Assembly (NCBI GenBank): GCA_947259215.1
Contig: CAMYLJ010000004.1
Location: 140,011-204,010, forward strand
DNA length: 64,000 nt
Direction: 5' to 3'
From: an uncultured delta proteobacterium
GTDB lineage: Bacteria > Myxococcota_A > UBA9160 > JAFDET01
The position numbers were made by a program, and so were the translations under genes. The notes beneath the pieces were generated by a model, which saw only the letters and a list, made by a program, of their open reading frames with translations, did not search any database and was not told the DNA's origin. Every line of letters starts with the position of its first letter. The first letter of the stretch is position 1. Of this stretch, positions 1 through 7,363 are shown one piece after another.

Positions 1-72
1 CTCGCCCCAGTGCAGGGCGCGGAGCGAAACCTCTCCCCCCGGCACGCGAATCCGCTCGCAGCGTCCGGACAT
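1..72 (-). CDS. N-terminal fragment of a probable alpha/beta hydrolase (cut by window edge)
   Basis: An ATG at 72 on the minus strand opens a frame that runs off the left edge without a stop (24 codons visible). The residues GGEVSLRALHWGE resemble the first beta-strands of alpha/beta-hydrolase-fold enzymes, where a short turn leads into an L-R-x-x-x-W-G segment just before the oxyanion-hole HG motif. No catalytic residue is visible. The gene would be transcribed divergently from the histone-fold gene at 271. With so little sequence this is only a tentative call. Confidence 0.4.
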   Translation of the reverse strand, partial: MSGRCERIRVPGGEVSLRALHWGE

Positions 73-128
73 GGGGGCGGAACGTAGATAGCGGCACGGC
101 GGGCGACAAGCGCCAAGCGGGGAAAGGC

Positions 129-166
129 CCGGAATCGGCCTCCGGAACCCCGATTCCGGCCCTTTT
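129..166 (+). terminator. Hairpin with T-run (intrinsic terminator or attenuator)
   Basis: A 10-bp perfect stem (CCGGAATCGG at 129-138 with CCGATTCCGG at 150-159) is followed by CCCTTTTC. It lies between the divergent gene at 72 and the promoter-like sequence at 171-199, so it could block transcription entering the histone gene from upstream. Confidence 0.55.
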
Positions 167-170
167 CGGT

Positions 171-199
171 TTGACTCCGACGGAGAAATGCCCAATGAT
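171..199 (+). promoter_or_regulatory. Sigma70-like promoter of the histone-fold gene
   Basis: TTGACT at 171-176, a 17-nt spacer, then AATGAT at 194-199 (four of six matches to TATAAT). The predicted transcript would begin near 206, giving a leader of about 65 nt before the ATG at 271. It sits directly after the hairpin at 129-166. Confidence 0.45.
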
Positions 200-270
200 T
201 CGCCCTCGCCGGACGGTCACGGCCGTTTCGCTGGGCTGCGATGAACGCGGCCAGGAGGGAATCAGCAGAC

Positions 271-471
271 ATGGCAGCACGCAAGGCCCGCCGGGGCGCT
301 CCCAAGGAGCTCATCATCTCGAAGGCCCGCACCAAGAACGCCGTCAAGAAGTGCAACGTCGGGGGCGAGTTCTACGAAGCCCTGGACGCGCACGTGCGCG
401 ACGTCATCGTCTCCGCGGAGAAGCGGGCGCTCGGCAACAAGCGCAAGACCCTGAAGGCGGTCGACCTCTAG
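271..471 (+). CDS. Small bacterial histone-fold DNA-binding protein
   Basis: Basic 66-residue protein. After a lysine/arginine-rich tail (residues 1-11) come a short helix, a turn containing GG, a long amphipathic helix (about 33-56) and the sequence RKTLKAVDL. This mirrors the histone-fold loop-2/helix-3 signature (R-K-T-x-x-x-x-D) of archaeal histones. The chain stops right after the conserved Asp-Leu, so helix 3 is truncated relative to archaeal histones, as I recall for Bdellovibrio-type bacterial histones. It would act as a nucleoid DNA-binding dimer in the cytoplasm. The start at 271 is preferred because AGGAGG lies at 253-258; an in-frame ATG at 241 has no ribosome-binding site. A terminator follows at once, so it is a single-gene unit. 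The fold assignment rests on motif recognition only. Confidence 0.7.
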   Translation: MAARKARRGAPKELIISKARTKNAVKKCNVGGEFYEALDAHVRDVIVSAEKRALGNKRKTLKAVDL

Positions 472-495
472 GACGGTCTTCCAGACGACTCACGA

Positions 496-530
496 GCCCG
501 CCGGCCTCGCGCCGGCGGGCTTCGTCGTTC
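496..530 (+). terminator. Intrinsic terminator of the histone-fold gene
   Basis: A perfect 10-bp GC-rich stem (GCCCGCCGGC, 496-505, with GCCGGCGGGC, 511-520) around a 5-nt loop is followed by TTCGTCGTTC. It lies 25 nt after the stop codon at 471 and just before the converging gene that ends at 530. Confidence 0.7.
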
Positions 531-2203
531 TAGGGCCCGGCGTCGTCTTCGAGGAGAGAGAGGGTCAGGCAGGAGGGGTGCTGCGCGTCGTGGAGGACGG
601 TCTGCTGGGCCGTGACGCCGCCCTGCGCCCGAGCCGGGTCCTCGCGCGTGTTCGGGTTGCGGTCGAAGCGCGGGAAGTTCGACGAGGACACCTCGAGGCG
701 CAGGCGGTCGCCGCGGCGGAGCCGGACACAGGTCGCCCACAGGTCCACCTCCAGCGCGAGCGGGGTGTCGGGCTCGAGCCAGAGCGGCTCGAGCCCGCCG
801 CCCCGCCAGCGGCAGCGCGCGATGCCCTCGCACAGGTTGCTGGGCTCGCCCCGTGCGGGGATGCGCACGAGCCGCGCCGTGAAGTCCGTGTCGGGTGCGC
901 TGGAAGCCACGTACAGCCGCGCGCGAACCGGGCCGGCCAGCAGGGCGCCGGCCTCCAGGGGCTCGCCCGTATAGCAGAGCACGTCGTCCCGGGCCTCCAC
1001 GCTACGCGGGTCGACGGCGCCGCCGGGGCCGAGCAGCGGGCCGCCCCGGGTGGGAACCGGATCGTCCGGGTCGTAGCTGAAGCGGTCCGGCGGCTCGTCG
1101 CCCGGGGACTGCGGGGAGAGACGCCCGTCGCCCGAGAGCGTGTTGGCGCGGCCGCCGCTGCGCAGGTGCAGCCGCTGCTCCGCCCCCGCAGTCGGCCAGG
1201 CCGGAAGCGCGCGCCACGCGTCGCCCGCCAGCGGATGCACGCGCACCGGGGAGTCGGGCTCGCTGCCGCCCTCGCCCAGCTGGCGATCGAGGAAGGACAG
1301 GATCTCGCGGACCACCACGTGACCGAACCAACGCCGGCGCGGGCTCGCCTCGCGGCGCAGGTAGCGGCCGTGCGTCCACGGGCCCACCACGAGGCGCGCG
1401 TCGGCGCCGCCCGCCACCAGCGCGGCGTGATCCTCCAGCTGCGGCCCGAGAAACAGGTCGTACCAGCCGGCCAGCAGCAAGCTCGCGGGCGCCCCGGCCA
1501 GCGAGGGTCGGAACGACGACCAGTAGTCGTCCAGGCGCGGGTGATCGAGCCACTCGCGGTACCACGGCCGCTCGCGCACGGCCACGCGGTCGGCCTCGCG
1601 CACGGGGCGGAAGGGAAAGGCCCGCGTGAGGTCGACCTGGCGTTCCGTCAGCCCTTCGCGTTCGCCGACGACGGCGCTCCAGCGGAGCGCGGTCTCCAGC
1701 GAGAAGGCGCCGCCGGGAAAGAAGACGGGGTGCAGGTTCGACGCGCCGAGTCCCGAGATGACCGCCCGCACCGGCTCCGGGGCCGCCGCGCGCGCCGCCC
1801 AGGCGCTGAAGGCGACGTAGGAGAAGCCGGCCAGCGCCACGCGGCCGTCGCACCAGGGCTGCTCCGCCAGCCAGTGGACCGCGCGCTCTCCGTCCGCGGC
1901 CTCGTGCACGAAGGGATGGAAGCGCCCCTCCGACGCGAAGCGGCCGCGCACGTCCTGCACCACCGAGGCGTAGCCGGCCTCGGCACAGAGCTTGGCCAGC
2001 AGGAAGAGGGGCGTGCGCCAGTGGCGTGTGCCGTATGGGGTGCGCAGCAGCAGGGCCGGGCCGCGCTCGCGGCTGCGCGGCCGGAAGACGCGCGTCGCCA
2101 GCCGCGTGCCGTCGGGCATCTCCACCCAGAGCGTCTCGTCGCTGGTGGTGGTGCGGCGCGGGGGCAGGTCGAGCAGCGGCCGGACGAGCGAGAGCAGGTT
2201 CAA
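530..2203 (-). CDS. CocE/NonD family hydrolase (X-Pro dipeptidyl-peptidase-like)
   Basis: Protein of about 557 residues with the layout of the CocE/NonD alpha/beta-hydrolases, which cleave esters, amides or X-Pro dipeptides. Near the N-terminus is the family opening MPDGTRLATRVFRP. The nucleophile motif is GFSYVAF (family pattern G-x-S-Y-x-G, here with Ala replacing the second Gly). The acid lies in GWYDLF and the histidine in GPWTHG. The C-terminal half matches the jelly-roll domain of the family. The chosen start is TTG at 2203, which overlaps the stop of the upstream CDP-alcohol transferase (TTGA), implying translational coupling; no ATG lies before the conserved domain. No signal peptide is visible. 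Substrate unknown; the link to inositol metabolism is positional only. Confidence 0.85.
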   Translation of the reverse strand: MNLLSLVRPLLDLPPRRTTTSDETLWVEMPDGTRLATRVFRPRSRERGPALLLRTPYGTRHWRTPLFLLAKLCAEAGYASVVQDVRGRFASEGRFHPFVHEAADGERAVHWLAEQPWCDGRVALAGFSYVAFSAWAARAAAPEPVRAVISGLGASNLHPVFFPGGAFSLETALRWSAVVGEREGLTERQVDLTRAFPFRPVREADRVAVRERPWYREWLDHPRLDDYWSSFRPSLAGAPASLLLAGWYDLFLGPQLEDHAALVAGGADARLVVGPWTHGRYLRREASPRRRWFGHVVVREILSFLDRQLGEGGSEPDSPVRVHPLAGDAWRALPAWPTAGAEQRLHLRSGGRANTLSGDGRLSPQSPGDEPPDRFSYDPDDPVPTRGGPLLGPGGAVDPRSVEARDDVLCYTGEPLEAGALLAGPVRARLYVASSAPDTDFTARLVRIPARGEPSNLCEGIARCRWRGGGLEPLWLEPDTPLALEVDLWATCVRLRRGDRLRLEVSSSNFPRFDRNPNTREDPARAQGGVTAQQTVLHDAQHPSCLTLSLLEDDAGP

Positions 2204-3501
2204 GCGGCGGCCACTTCGGAGCGGATGCGGTAGATCCTCACGCCGGCGAGCAGGTGGGTGCCCACGGCCAGGTAGGCCAGCACGATCTCGACGTAGCCGG
2301 TCACGCCGGCGACGAGGGCCAGGAAGAGCCGCCCGTCGCGACCGAGCAGCAGCCAGCGCACCCGGCCTTCGCGCTCGTCGGCGTAGCGGTGACCGAACTG
2401 CGCCGCGTACTTCTCCTTCACCAGCATGGACAGGCTGCTGCCGGCGACGGCGCCGAAGCCCACCGCGATGGCCGACGCCCCGGCGCCCATGAGCCAGGCG
2501 TAGAGGGTCATGCCGCCGAAGAGCACGGCGTCGCCCACGCGGTCGAGGAAGGCGTCGTACACCCCGCTGAAGGGCGAATCCTGGTAGCGGATCCGGGCCA
2601 GCTCGCCGTCCACGCCGTCGAGCACCGAGGCAGTCTGGGCCAGCATGCCCCCGGTCACCGCGTGACCCATGGCGAAGGAGAGGCCTGCGGCCAGGGTGCC
2701 CAGGAACGACGCCACCGTCAGCTGCCACGGCTTCACGTTGCGCAAGAGCAGCCGCTCGGTGATGCGGCGGGAGATGGGACGGTTCACGTAGCGGGCCACC
2801 ACGCCGTCGGAGACGCCGACGGCGCCCGCCAGCACCTTGCGCCGCGCCATCGCGGTGTCGGCTTCGGCGCGCAGCTGATGCCACAGCTCCGCCACGGGCC
2901 ACGGCGCCACCGGCTCGCGTCCGGCCAGGGTCGAGAGCGCCCGCGGCAGGGCGCGGCCGTCCATCTTCTCCTCGTCGAAGATGCGTCCGAAGGCGGGGGT
3001 GACCAGGGCCAGCCCGGCCAGCACCGCGTCGGCGCCCACCAGGGCGTCGGCGCACATGCGCAGGGGCGCGTCGTCGCCGCCGCCCACCCACAGCGCTACC
3101 CGCGGCGCGCCCTCGTGGGAGGCCAGCGCGTCCGGACGGAAGTCCACGGCGGCCCGGGCGCTGGCCGCGCCGCGGGTGTCCTCGACGAAGCGCACGATCA
3201 GGCGCCGGTCGTAGTGACAGTCGGCGCGCACCACGAAGAAGGCGTCGTCGTCCTTGATGGCCACGGCCAGGCTGTCGCTGGTGCGCACCTTGGCGCGCCG
3301 GCAGGGGCCGGACGCGAGCGCCTCGCGGATCTTCTGGGCTTCGTCGGGATCCCCCGCCACCACGAACTCGCGGACGCCGGCGCGCAGGAACGCCAGGACC
3401 GTGCGCTCGTACGGGCGCAGGGTGAATATCGGGGTGTGCGGGACGGGAGTCCGACCCTCAGCGATCAGGACGCAGCGACGTCGGCTAGCGGGCTCCGCCA
3501 T
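2200..3501 (-). CDS. Bifunctional nucleotidyltransferase-like / CDP-alcohol phosphatidyltransferase (IPCT-DIPPS type)
   Basis: 433 residues in two parts. The N-terminal 230 or so look like a sugar-phosphate nucleotidyltransferase fold, but the usual glycine-rich L-x-x-G-x-G-x-R loop is not recognisable. The C-terminal part is a membrane CDP-alcohol phosphotransferase with several hydrophobic segments and the metal-binding signature DGVDGELAR...DAFLD at residues 295-318; the glycine usually found between the two halves of the motif is Ser here. The same order is known in IPCT-DIPPS enzymes, which make CDP-inositol and join it to inositol phosphate. The upstream overlapping gene makes inositol-3-phosphate, which supports an inositol product, either a soluble di-inositol phosphate or an inositol phospholipid. 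ATG at 3501 overlaps the upstream gene by 17 nt. Confidence 0.75.
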   Translation of the reverse strand: MAEPASRRRCVLIAEGRTPVPHTPIFTLRPYERTVLAFLRAGVREFVVAGDPDEAQKIREALASGPCRRAKVRTSDSLAVAIKDDDAFFVVRADCHYDRRLIVRFVEDTRGAASARAAVDFRPDALASHEGAPRVALWVGGGDDAPLRMCADALVGADAVLAGLALVTPAFGRIFDEEKMDGRALPRALSTLAGREPVAPWPVAELWHQLRAEADTAMARRKVLAGAVGVSDGVVARYVNRPISRRITERLLLRNVKPWQLTVASFLGTLAAGLSFAMGHAVTGGMLAQTASVLDGVDGELARIRYQDSPFSGVYDAFLDRVGDAVLFGGMTLYAWLMGAGASAIAVGFGAVAGSSLSMLVKEKYAAQFGHRYADEREGRVRWLLLGRDGRLFLALVAGVTGYVEIVLAYLAVGTHLLAGVRIYRIRSEVAAA

Positions 3502-4618
3502 TGGCGAGGAACTCTTCGATCCTCCGCGCGGCCTCGACGTCGGGCATCTGCACGGGCGGGTGCTTCATCGTGTACGCGGAGATGGGGAGCATGGGACCCG
3601 CCAGTCCTCGGTCGCGCGCGACCTGCACGTAGCGGATCACGTCGATCACGATCCCGGCTGAATTGGGTGAATCCTGGACGGACAGGCGCGCCTCCAGCTC
3701 GATCGGCGCGCCGCCGAAGCCCTTGCCCTCGATGCGGAGGAAGCAGAGCTTGTTGTCCTTCTGCCAGGGCACGTAGTCGCTGGGGCCGATGTGGATGTTG
3801 TCGGCGCCGATGTCGTAGGGGATCTGCGACGTCACGGCCTCGGTCTTGCTGATCTTCTTGGACGCCAGCCGCTCGCGGGCCAGCATGTTCAGGAAGTCCG
3901 TGTTGCCGCCGGTGTTGAGCTGGTAGCTCCGGTCGAGCTTGACGCCGCGGTCCACGAAGAGCCGGGAGATGATCCGATGCAGGATCGTCGCGCCCACCTG
4001 GCTCTTGATGTCGTCGCCCGCGCACGGGATGCCCGCGGCGCGGAAGCGCTCGCCCCACTGGGGGTCGGACACGATGAAGACCGGTACGCAGTTGATGAAG
4101 GACACGCCGGTGGCGAGGCACGCCTCGGCGTACGCCTGCACGGCCTTCGAGGAGCCGACCGGCAGGTAGGAAACCAGCACGTCGGCCTGCGTCTCCTCGA
4201 GCACCCGGGCCACGTCCACCGGCTTGTCGTCGGCGACGCGGAACGACTTGTCGGCGGGGTAGTCGGCCATGTGCTCGGCCACACCGTCGTGCACCGGGCC
4301 CATCTGCACCACCACCTCGCTCTTGGAGATGGAGTCGGAGATGGCCTTGGTGCAGTTCGGCTCCGCGAAGGCGGCCTCGTGCAGCGGGTGCCCCACCTTG
4401 CGGCAGTCGATGTCGAAGGCGGCGACCACCTCGACGTCTGCCGGGCGGTAGCCGCCCATCTCCAGGTGCATCAGCCCCCACGCCTCCTGGGCCTCCGCCG
4501 GCACGTGCCGGTAGTGGTCGATCCCCTGGAGCAGGGAGCTCGCACAGTTGCCCAACCCGGCGATTGCCACGCGCACGCGGCGCTCACCCCCGGCCTGATC
4601 GGTGCTGTCACGGGTCAT
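3485..4618 (-). CDS. ino1: Inositol-3-phosphate synthase (actinobacterial/archaeal type)
   Basis: 377 residues, the usual length for the short prokaryotic inositol-3-phosphate synthases, which convert glucose-6-phosphate to inositol-3-phosphate using NAD. The dinucleotide-binding loop GLGNCASS starts at residue 21. Downstream, SYLPVGSS, the Asn-rich NTGGNTDF and the segment SKTEAVTSQ are typical of the family. It is the first gene of a minus-strand unit with the CDP-alcohol transferase (17-nt overlap) and the CocE hydrolase (TTGA overlap). TAGCTT lies 8 nt before the ATG and no Shine-Dalgarno is seen, so the mRNA may be leaderless. Confidence 0.92.
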   Translation of the reverse strand: MTRDSTDQAGGERRVRVAIAGLGNCASSLLQGIDHYRHVPAEAQEAWGLMHLEMGGYRPADVEVVAAFDIDCRKVGHPLHEAAFAEPNCTKAISDSISKSEVVVQMGPVHDGVAEHMADYPADKSFRVADDKPVDVARVLEETQADVLVSYLPVGSSKAVQAYAEACLATGVSFINCVPVFIVSDPQWGERFRAAGIPCAGDDIKSQVGATILHRIISRLFVDRGVKLDRSYQLNTGGNTDFLNMLARERLASKKISKTEAVTSQIPYDIGADNIHIGPSDYVPWQKDNKLCFLRIEGKGFGGAPIELEARLSVQDSPNSAGIVIDVIRYVQVARDRGLAGPMLPISAYTMKHPPVQMPDVEAARRIEEFLANGGAR

Positions 4619-4626
4619 GGGTCGGG

Positions 4627-4632
4627 AAGCTA
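4627..4632 (-). promoter_or_regulatory. -10-like hexamer of the inositol synthase gene
   Basis: TAGCTT read on the minus strand, ending 8 nt before the ATG at 4618, without a Shine-Dalgarno between them. One of the start-proximal TANNNT boxes seen across the window. Confidence 0.45.
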
Positions 4633-4652
4633 ACGGTCGGGTGGCGATCCGG

Positions 4653-5801
4653 TCAAGCCAGCTCGGGAGGCTTCTCGCCGCGGAGATTCACCCCCACTCG
4701 GAACAGGCGCGGAAGCGGCGTACGCCGCAGCACCGCCACCTCCGGCAGGCCGTGCTCGCGGGTCAGGAAGTCCAGGCCCGCGCTGGCGATTTCCGCCGCG
4801 CGCTGGAGCGCGCCGGGAGTGGACGCCGCGTCTCCCAGGGGCATGCGGTCGGCCACCGCCACCGCGTTGGCCAGGCCCAGGAATCCGTACAGGAAGGCCG
4901 CTCGCTCGTCCGCGCCGAGCTCGGCGGCGGCCCGGAAGACGCTCAGTCTCGCGTCCGGCGCGACCGGCAGCGAGGGCTGCCAGACGGGCAGCCGCCAGGC
5001 CTCGACGTCCAGCGCGCCGGCCTCCGCGGGCAACGCCGCCAGCCGTTCCGGCGCCTCCCAGGCGTAGATCGCGATCGCCTCCTGGCGCGGCGGAAAGCCC
5101 AGGTCCTGGAGCCGGCCGGTCCGCCAGCGCTCGGCCCAGACCGCGTTCTCCGCCTGCGACTCCCAGGTCACGGCCTGGAGCAGGCGGAAGTAGAGCCAGT
5201 AGTCGTCCCGGAAGAGGGCGTCCAGCAGCTGGGACACGTCGGCCAGGTCGTCGTCCTCGCGGTGGGCGCGGTAGTAGAACTGGCCCTCCAGGGTCTGGGC
5301 TCCGGACGGGGCGCTCCAGTCCTCGGCGTCGTCGCCCGCGGGCTTCAGCCACACCTCGATCCGCGCGCGCAGCTCGAGGGCCAGGAGCTCCGGGTCGAGG
5401 GCGCGGGCCGCCCGCAGGAGCGTCGGCTGCCCGGCCTCCGCCAGGGCGCCGAGCCACAGATCGAGCGCGTCCCGCGCCGGCTCGTCGCCGTGCCAGGCGT
5501 CGAGGTCGAAACAGGCGACCAGCTGGTCCGCGGTCGCGTGCTCGAGGATCCAGGCGGCGTCCTCCACGCCGAGCCCCGTGACGCTGAAGCAGAGCTCCGC
5601 CTCCGGCAGGCGCGGCACCAGCGCCTCGGGGGCGGGCGCCAGCCCGATCAGCTCGCCGCGCCGGCTCGCGGGCGAGGTGCACACGAGGGCGACCTGATCC
5701 TCCAGCGACAGCTCGGCCAGCGCGGCGCGCGCCGCCTTGCGATCGGCGCCGGCCAGGTCGAGGATGCGCCGGGCCTGGGGAGGGAGGCTGGGGACCGCCA
5801 T
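4653..5801 (-). CDS. DUF6178 family protein
   Basis: 382-residue acidic, Leu/Ala-rich soluble protein without signal peptide or membrane segment. I recognise it as DUF6178, a family of unknown function found mainly in deltaproteobacterial lineages; landmarks are a central FYYRAHRED segment, LLDALFRDDYWLYFRLLQA, and a C-terminal FLYGFLGLANAVAVAD segment. ATG at 5801 begins MAVPSLPPQARRIL. TACCTT lies 10 nt upstream on the same strand. It is transcribed away from the membrane/propeller protein at 5883. Family assignment is from memory; function unknown. Confidence 0.75.
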   Translation of the reverse strand: MAVPSLPPQARRILDLAGADRKAARAALAELSLEDQVALVCTSPASRRGELIGLAPAPEALVPRLPEAELCFSVTGLGVEDAAWILEHATADQLVACFDLDAWHGDEPARDALDLWLGALAEAGQPTLLRAARALDPELLALELRARIEVWLKPAGDDAEDWSAPSGAQTLEGQFYYRAHREDDDLADVSQLLDALFRDDYWLYFRLLQAVTWESQAENAVWAERWRTGRLQDLGFPPRQEAIAIYAWEAPERLAALPAEAGALDVEAWRLPVWQPSLPVAPDARLSVFRAAAELGADERAAFLYGFLGLANAVAVADRMPLGDAASTPGALQRAAEIASAGLDFLTREHGLPEVAVLRRTPLPRLFRVGVNLRGEKPPELA

Positions 5802-5882
5802 CGGCGGGCGGAAGGTAGCCGATCGTCCGGCGGGTCCGGGCGCGGTGGTATCCTCGGCGCCCGCCTGCCTGCGTGACGGAGG

Positions 5883-7349
5883 ATGGACGTGCTGCCTCGC
5901 CTGTGGTGCTTCGCCGCCGGGCTGCCCCTCGGCGCTCTGCTCGCGCTTGCGGCGGGAGTCCCCAGCCCGGCGCACGCGGCGGCCGGGGCCGCCGCGGGGG
6001 GGCTGGCGCTGGCACTGGCCGGGGCGGTCGTCGCCGCGCGCGCCGGCGCGGATGCCGCCGCCGCGGCCGCGGGCCTCGGCTGGATGGCGGCGCCCGCCCT
6101 GGGCGCGGCGCTCCTCGGGCTGGCCCCGGGGCCGACGGGCCTGGCCGTCGCCTGCAGCGTCGTCAGCGCCGTGGCGCTTTTCTCCGCCCTGCGTCGGCCG
6201 CCGCCGTTGGGGGAGACGCCGCTCGCGGGCGCCGTGTTGGGGCTCGTGGCCGGAGCCGTGGGTCTGACGGCCGCGTCGGGAACCGTGGCGGCGATCGGGG
6301 CGACCCAGCCGGCGCTGGGCGAGGGCACCGCCGCGGCCATCTACGATCTCGACGCGCAGGTGAAGACGCGACCGCTCGCCCGCTGCGCCCCGGAGCCGGC
6401 CGGGATCGAGGTGCTTCTCGATCAAGGCGCCCACCCCGCCCTCTCGCCGGCGGACCCGCGCATCTGGTTCGACGCGGCCGACGAGAACGGCCGCCGCCAG
6501 ATCCACAGCCTCGATCCCGAAACGGGGGAGGTCGTGTGCTGGACCTGCGGCGAGCCCGGCAACAACCGGCGGCCCTCGCCGGGCCATGGCGGCTACCGGC
6601 TCGTCTTCGACAGCGATCGCTTCGCGAGCTGGCGCGCGCCCGCGGAGACCGAGCTCTCGCTGCTCGCGATCACGCGCGGCCGGGTGCGGCGCCCGTCCCG
6701 GCGGCTGACCTTCGAGCCCGGCCCGGACGATCACGCGATCTTCGGGCCACGCGACGCGTCGCTGGTGTGGTCGCGGGGCCGCGGCGGCCGCTTCGATGTG
6801 GTCTCCGCCGGCTTTCGCAGCGGTCACGGCGCGCTGATGCTCGCCCGGCCGAGCGTGGTGGCGGCGGGCGGCGCCGCCTGGGTCGCGCCGCTCGGATGGT
6901 CGGCCGATGCCCGCGCCCTGGCGCTCGGGCGCGGCGGGCTGGAGGGCGCGACCCGAGGCGAGCTGCTGGACCCCGCCACCGGGCGTCTCACCTCGCTGGC
7001 GGCCACCCGCGGCGTGGCGTTCTCGGCCGACGGGGGCCGCACCGCGGCGGTCGCGCCCGCCTCGGGCGCCGGCGTGCCGGGCTGGCTCGGCTTCGCGGCC
7101 GTGCCCCTGACGCGCGCGCTCGGTCTTGCGGGTCCGAGCGGCCGCGGCAGCGTCCTCGTGACGGGCGACACGGGCGCCGAGCTCGTCCCGGTGGTCCTTG
7201 GCGCCGCGGGGGACTGGGGTGCGCCCACGGGCGTGGCGCTCGCCCCCGACGGCGCAAGCGTCGTGATCGGCCAGCGGCGGCGGAGCGACGGACGCGTCGA
7301 GGAGCGGCTCGTTCGCGTGACCCTGGCCTGCGAGTTCGGGGTACGCTGA
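5883..7349 (+). CDS. Membrane protein with C-terminal TolB/PD40-like propeller repeats
   Basis: 488 residues. The first 150 or so are hydrophobic, Ala/Gly/Leu-rich segments consistent with four or five membrane helices. The remainder contains strands such as DPRIWFDAADENGRRQIHSL and FSADGGRTAAVAPA, in which D-P-x-x-W-F and S-x-D-G motifs recur as in PD40/TolB-type beta-propeller blades. A CWTC pair sits near residue 219. It is probably anchored in the inner membrane with an exported propeller. The ATG at 5883 directly abuts GGAGG, so GTG at 5889, six nt downstream of that site, is a plausible alternative start. TATCCT at 5849-5854 is a possible -10. Function unknown; it precedes an exported aspartic protease with an 8-15 nt gap. 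Confidence 0.7.
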   Translation: MDVLPRLWCFAAGLPLGALLALAAGVPSPAHAAAGAAAGGLALALAGAVVAARAGADAAAAAAGLGWMAAPALGAALLGLAPGPTGLAVACSVVSAVALFSALRRPPPLGETPLAGAVLGLVAGAVGLTAASGTVAAIGATQPALGEGTAAAIYDLDAQVKTRPLARCAPEPAGIEVLLDQGAHPALSPADPRIWFDAADENGRRQIHSLDPETGEVVCWTCGEPGNNRRPSPGHGGYRLVFDSDRFASWRAPAETELSLLAITRGRVRRPSRRLTFEPGPDDHAIFGPRDASLVWSRGRGGRFDVVSAGFRSGHGALMLARPSVVAAGGAAWVAPLGWSADARALALGRGGLEGATRGELLDPATGRLTSLAATRGVAFSADGGRTAAVAPASGAGVPGWLGFAAVPLTRALGLAGPSGRGSVLVTGDTGAELVPVVLGAAGDWGAPTGVALAPDGASVVIGQRRRSDGRVEERLVRVTLACEFGVR

Positions 7350-7363
7350 CCCGCGAGGTGCTC

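Noticed and set aside
241..270. ATG 241 as start of the histone-fold protein
   Set aside because: No ribosome-binding site; ATG 271 has AGGAGG at a workable distance and gives the family length.
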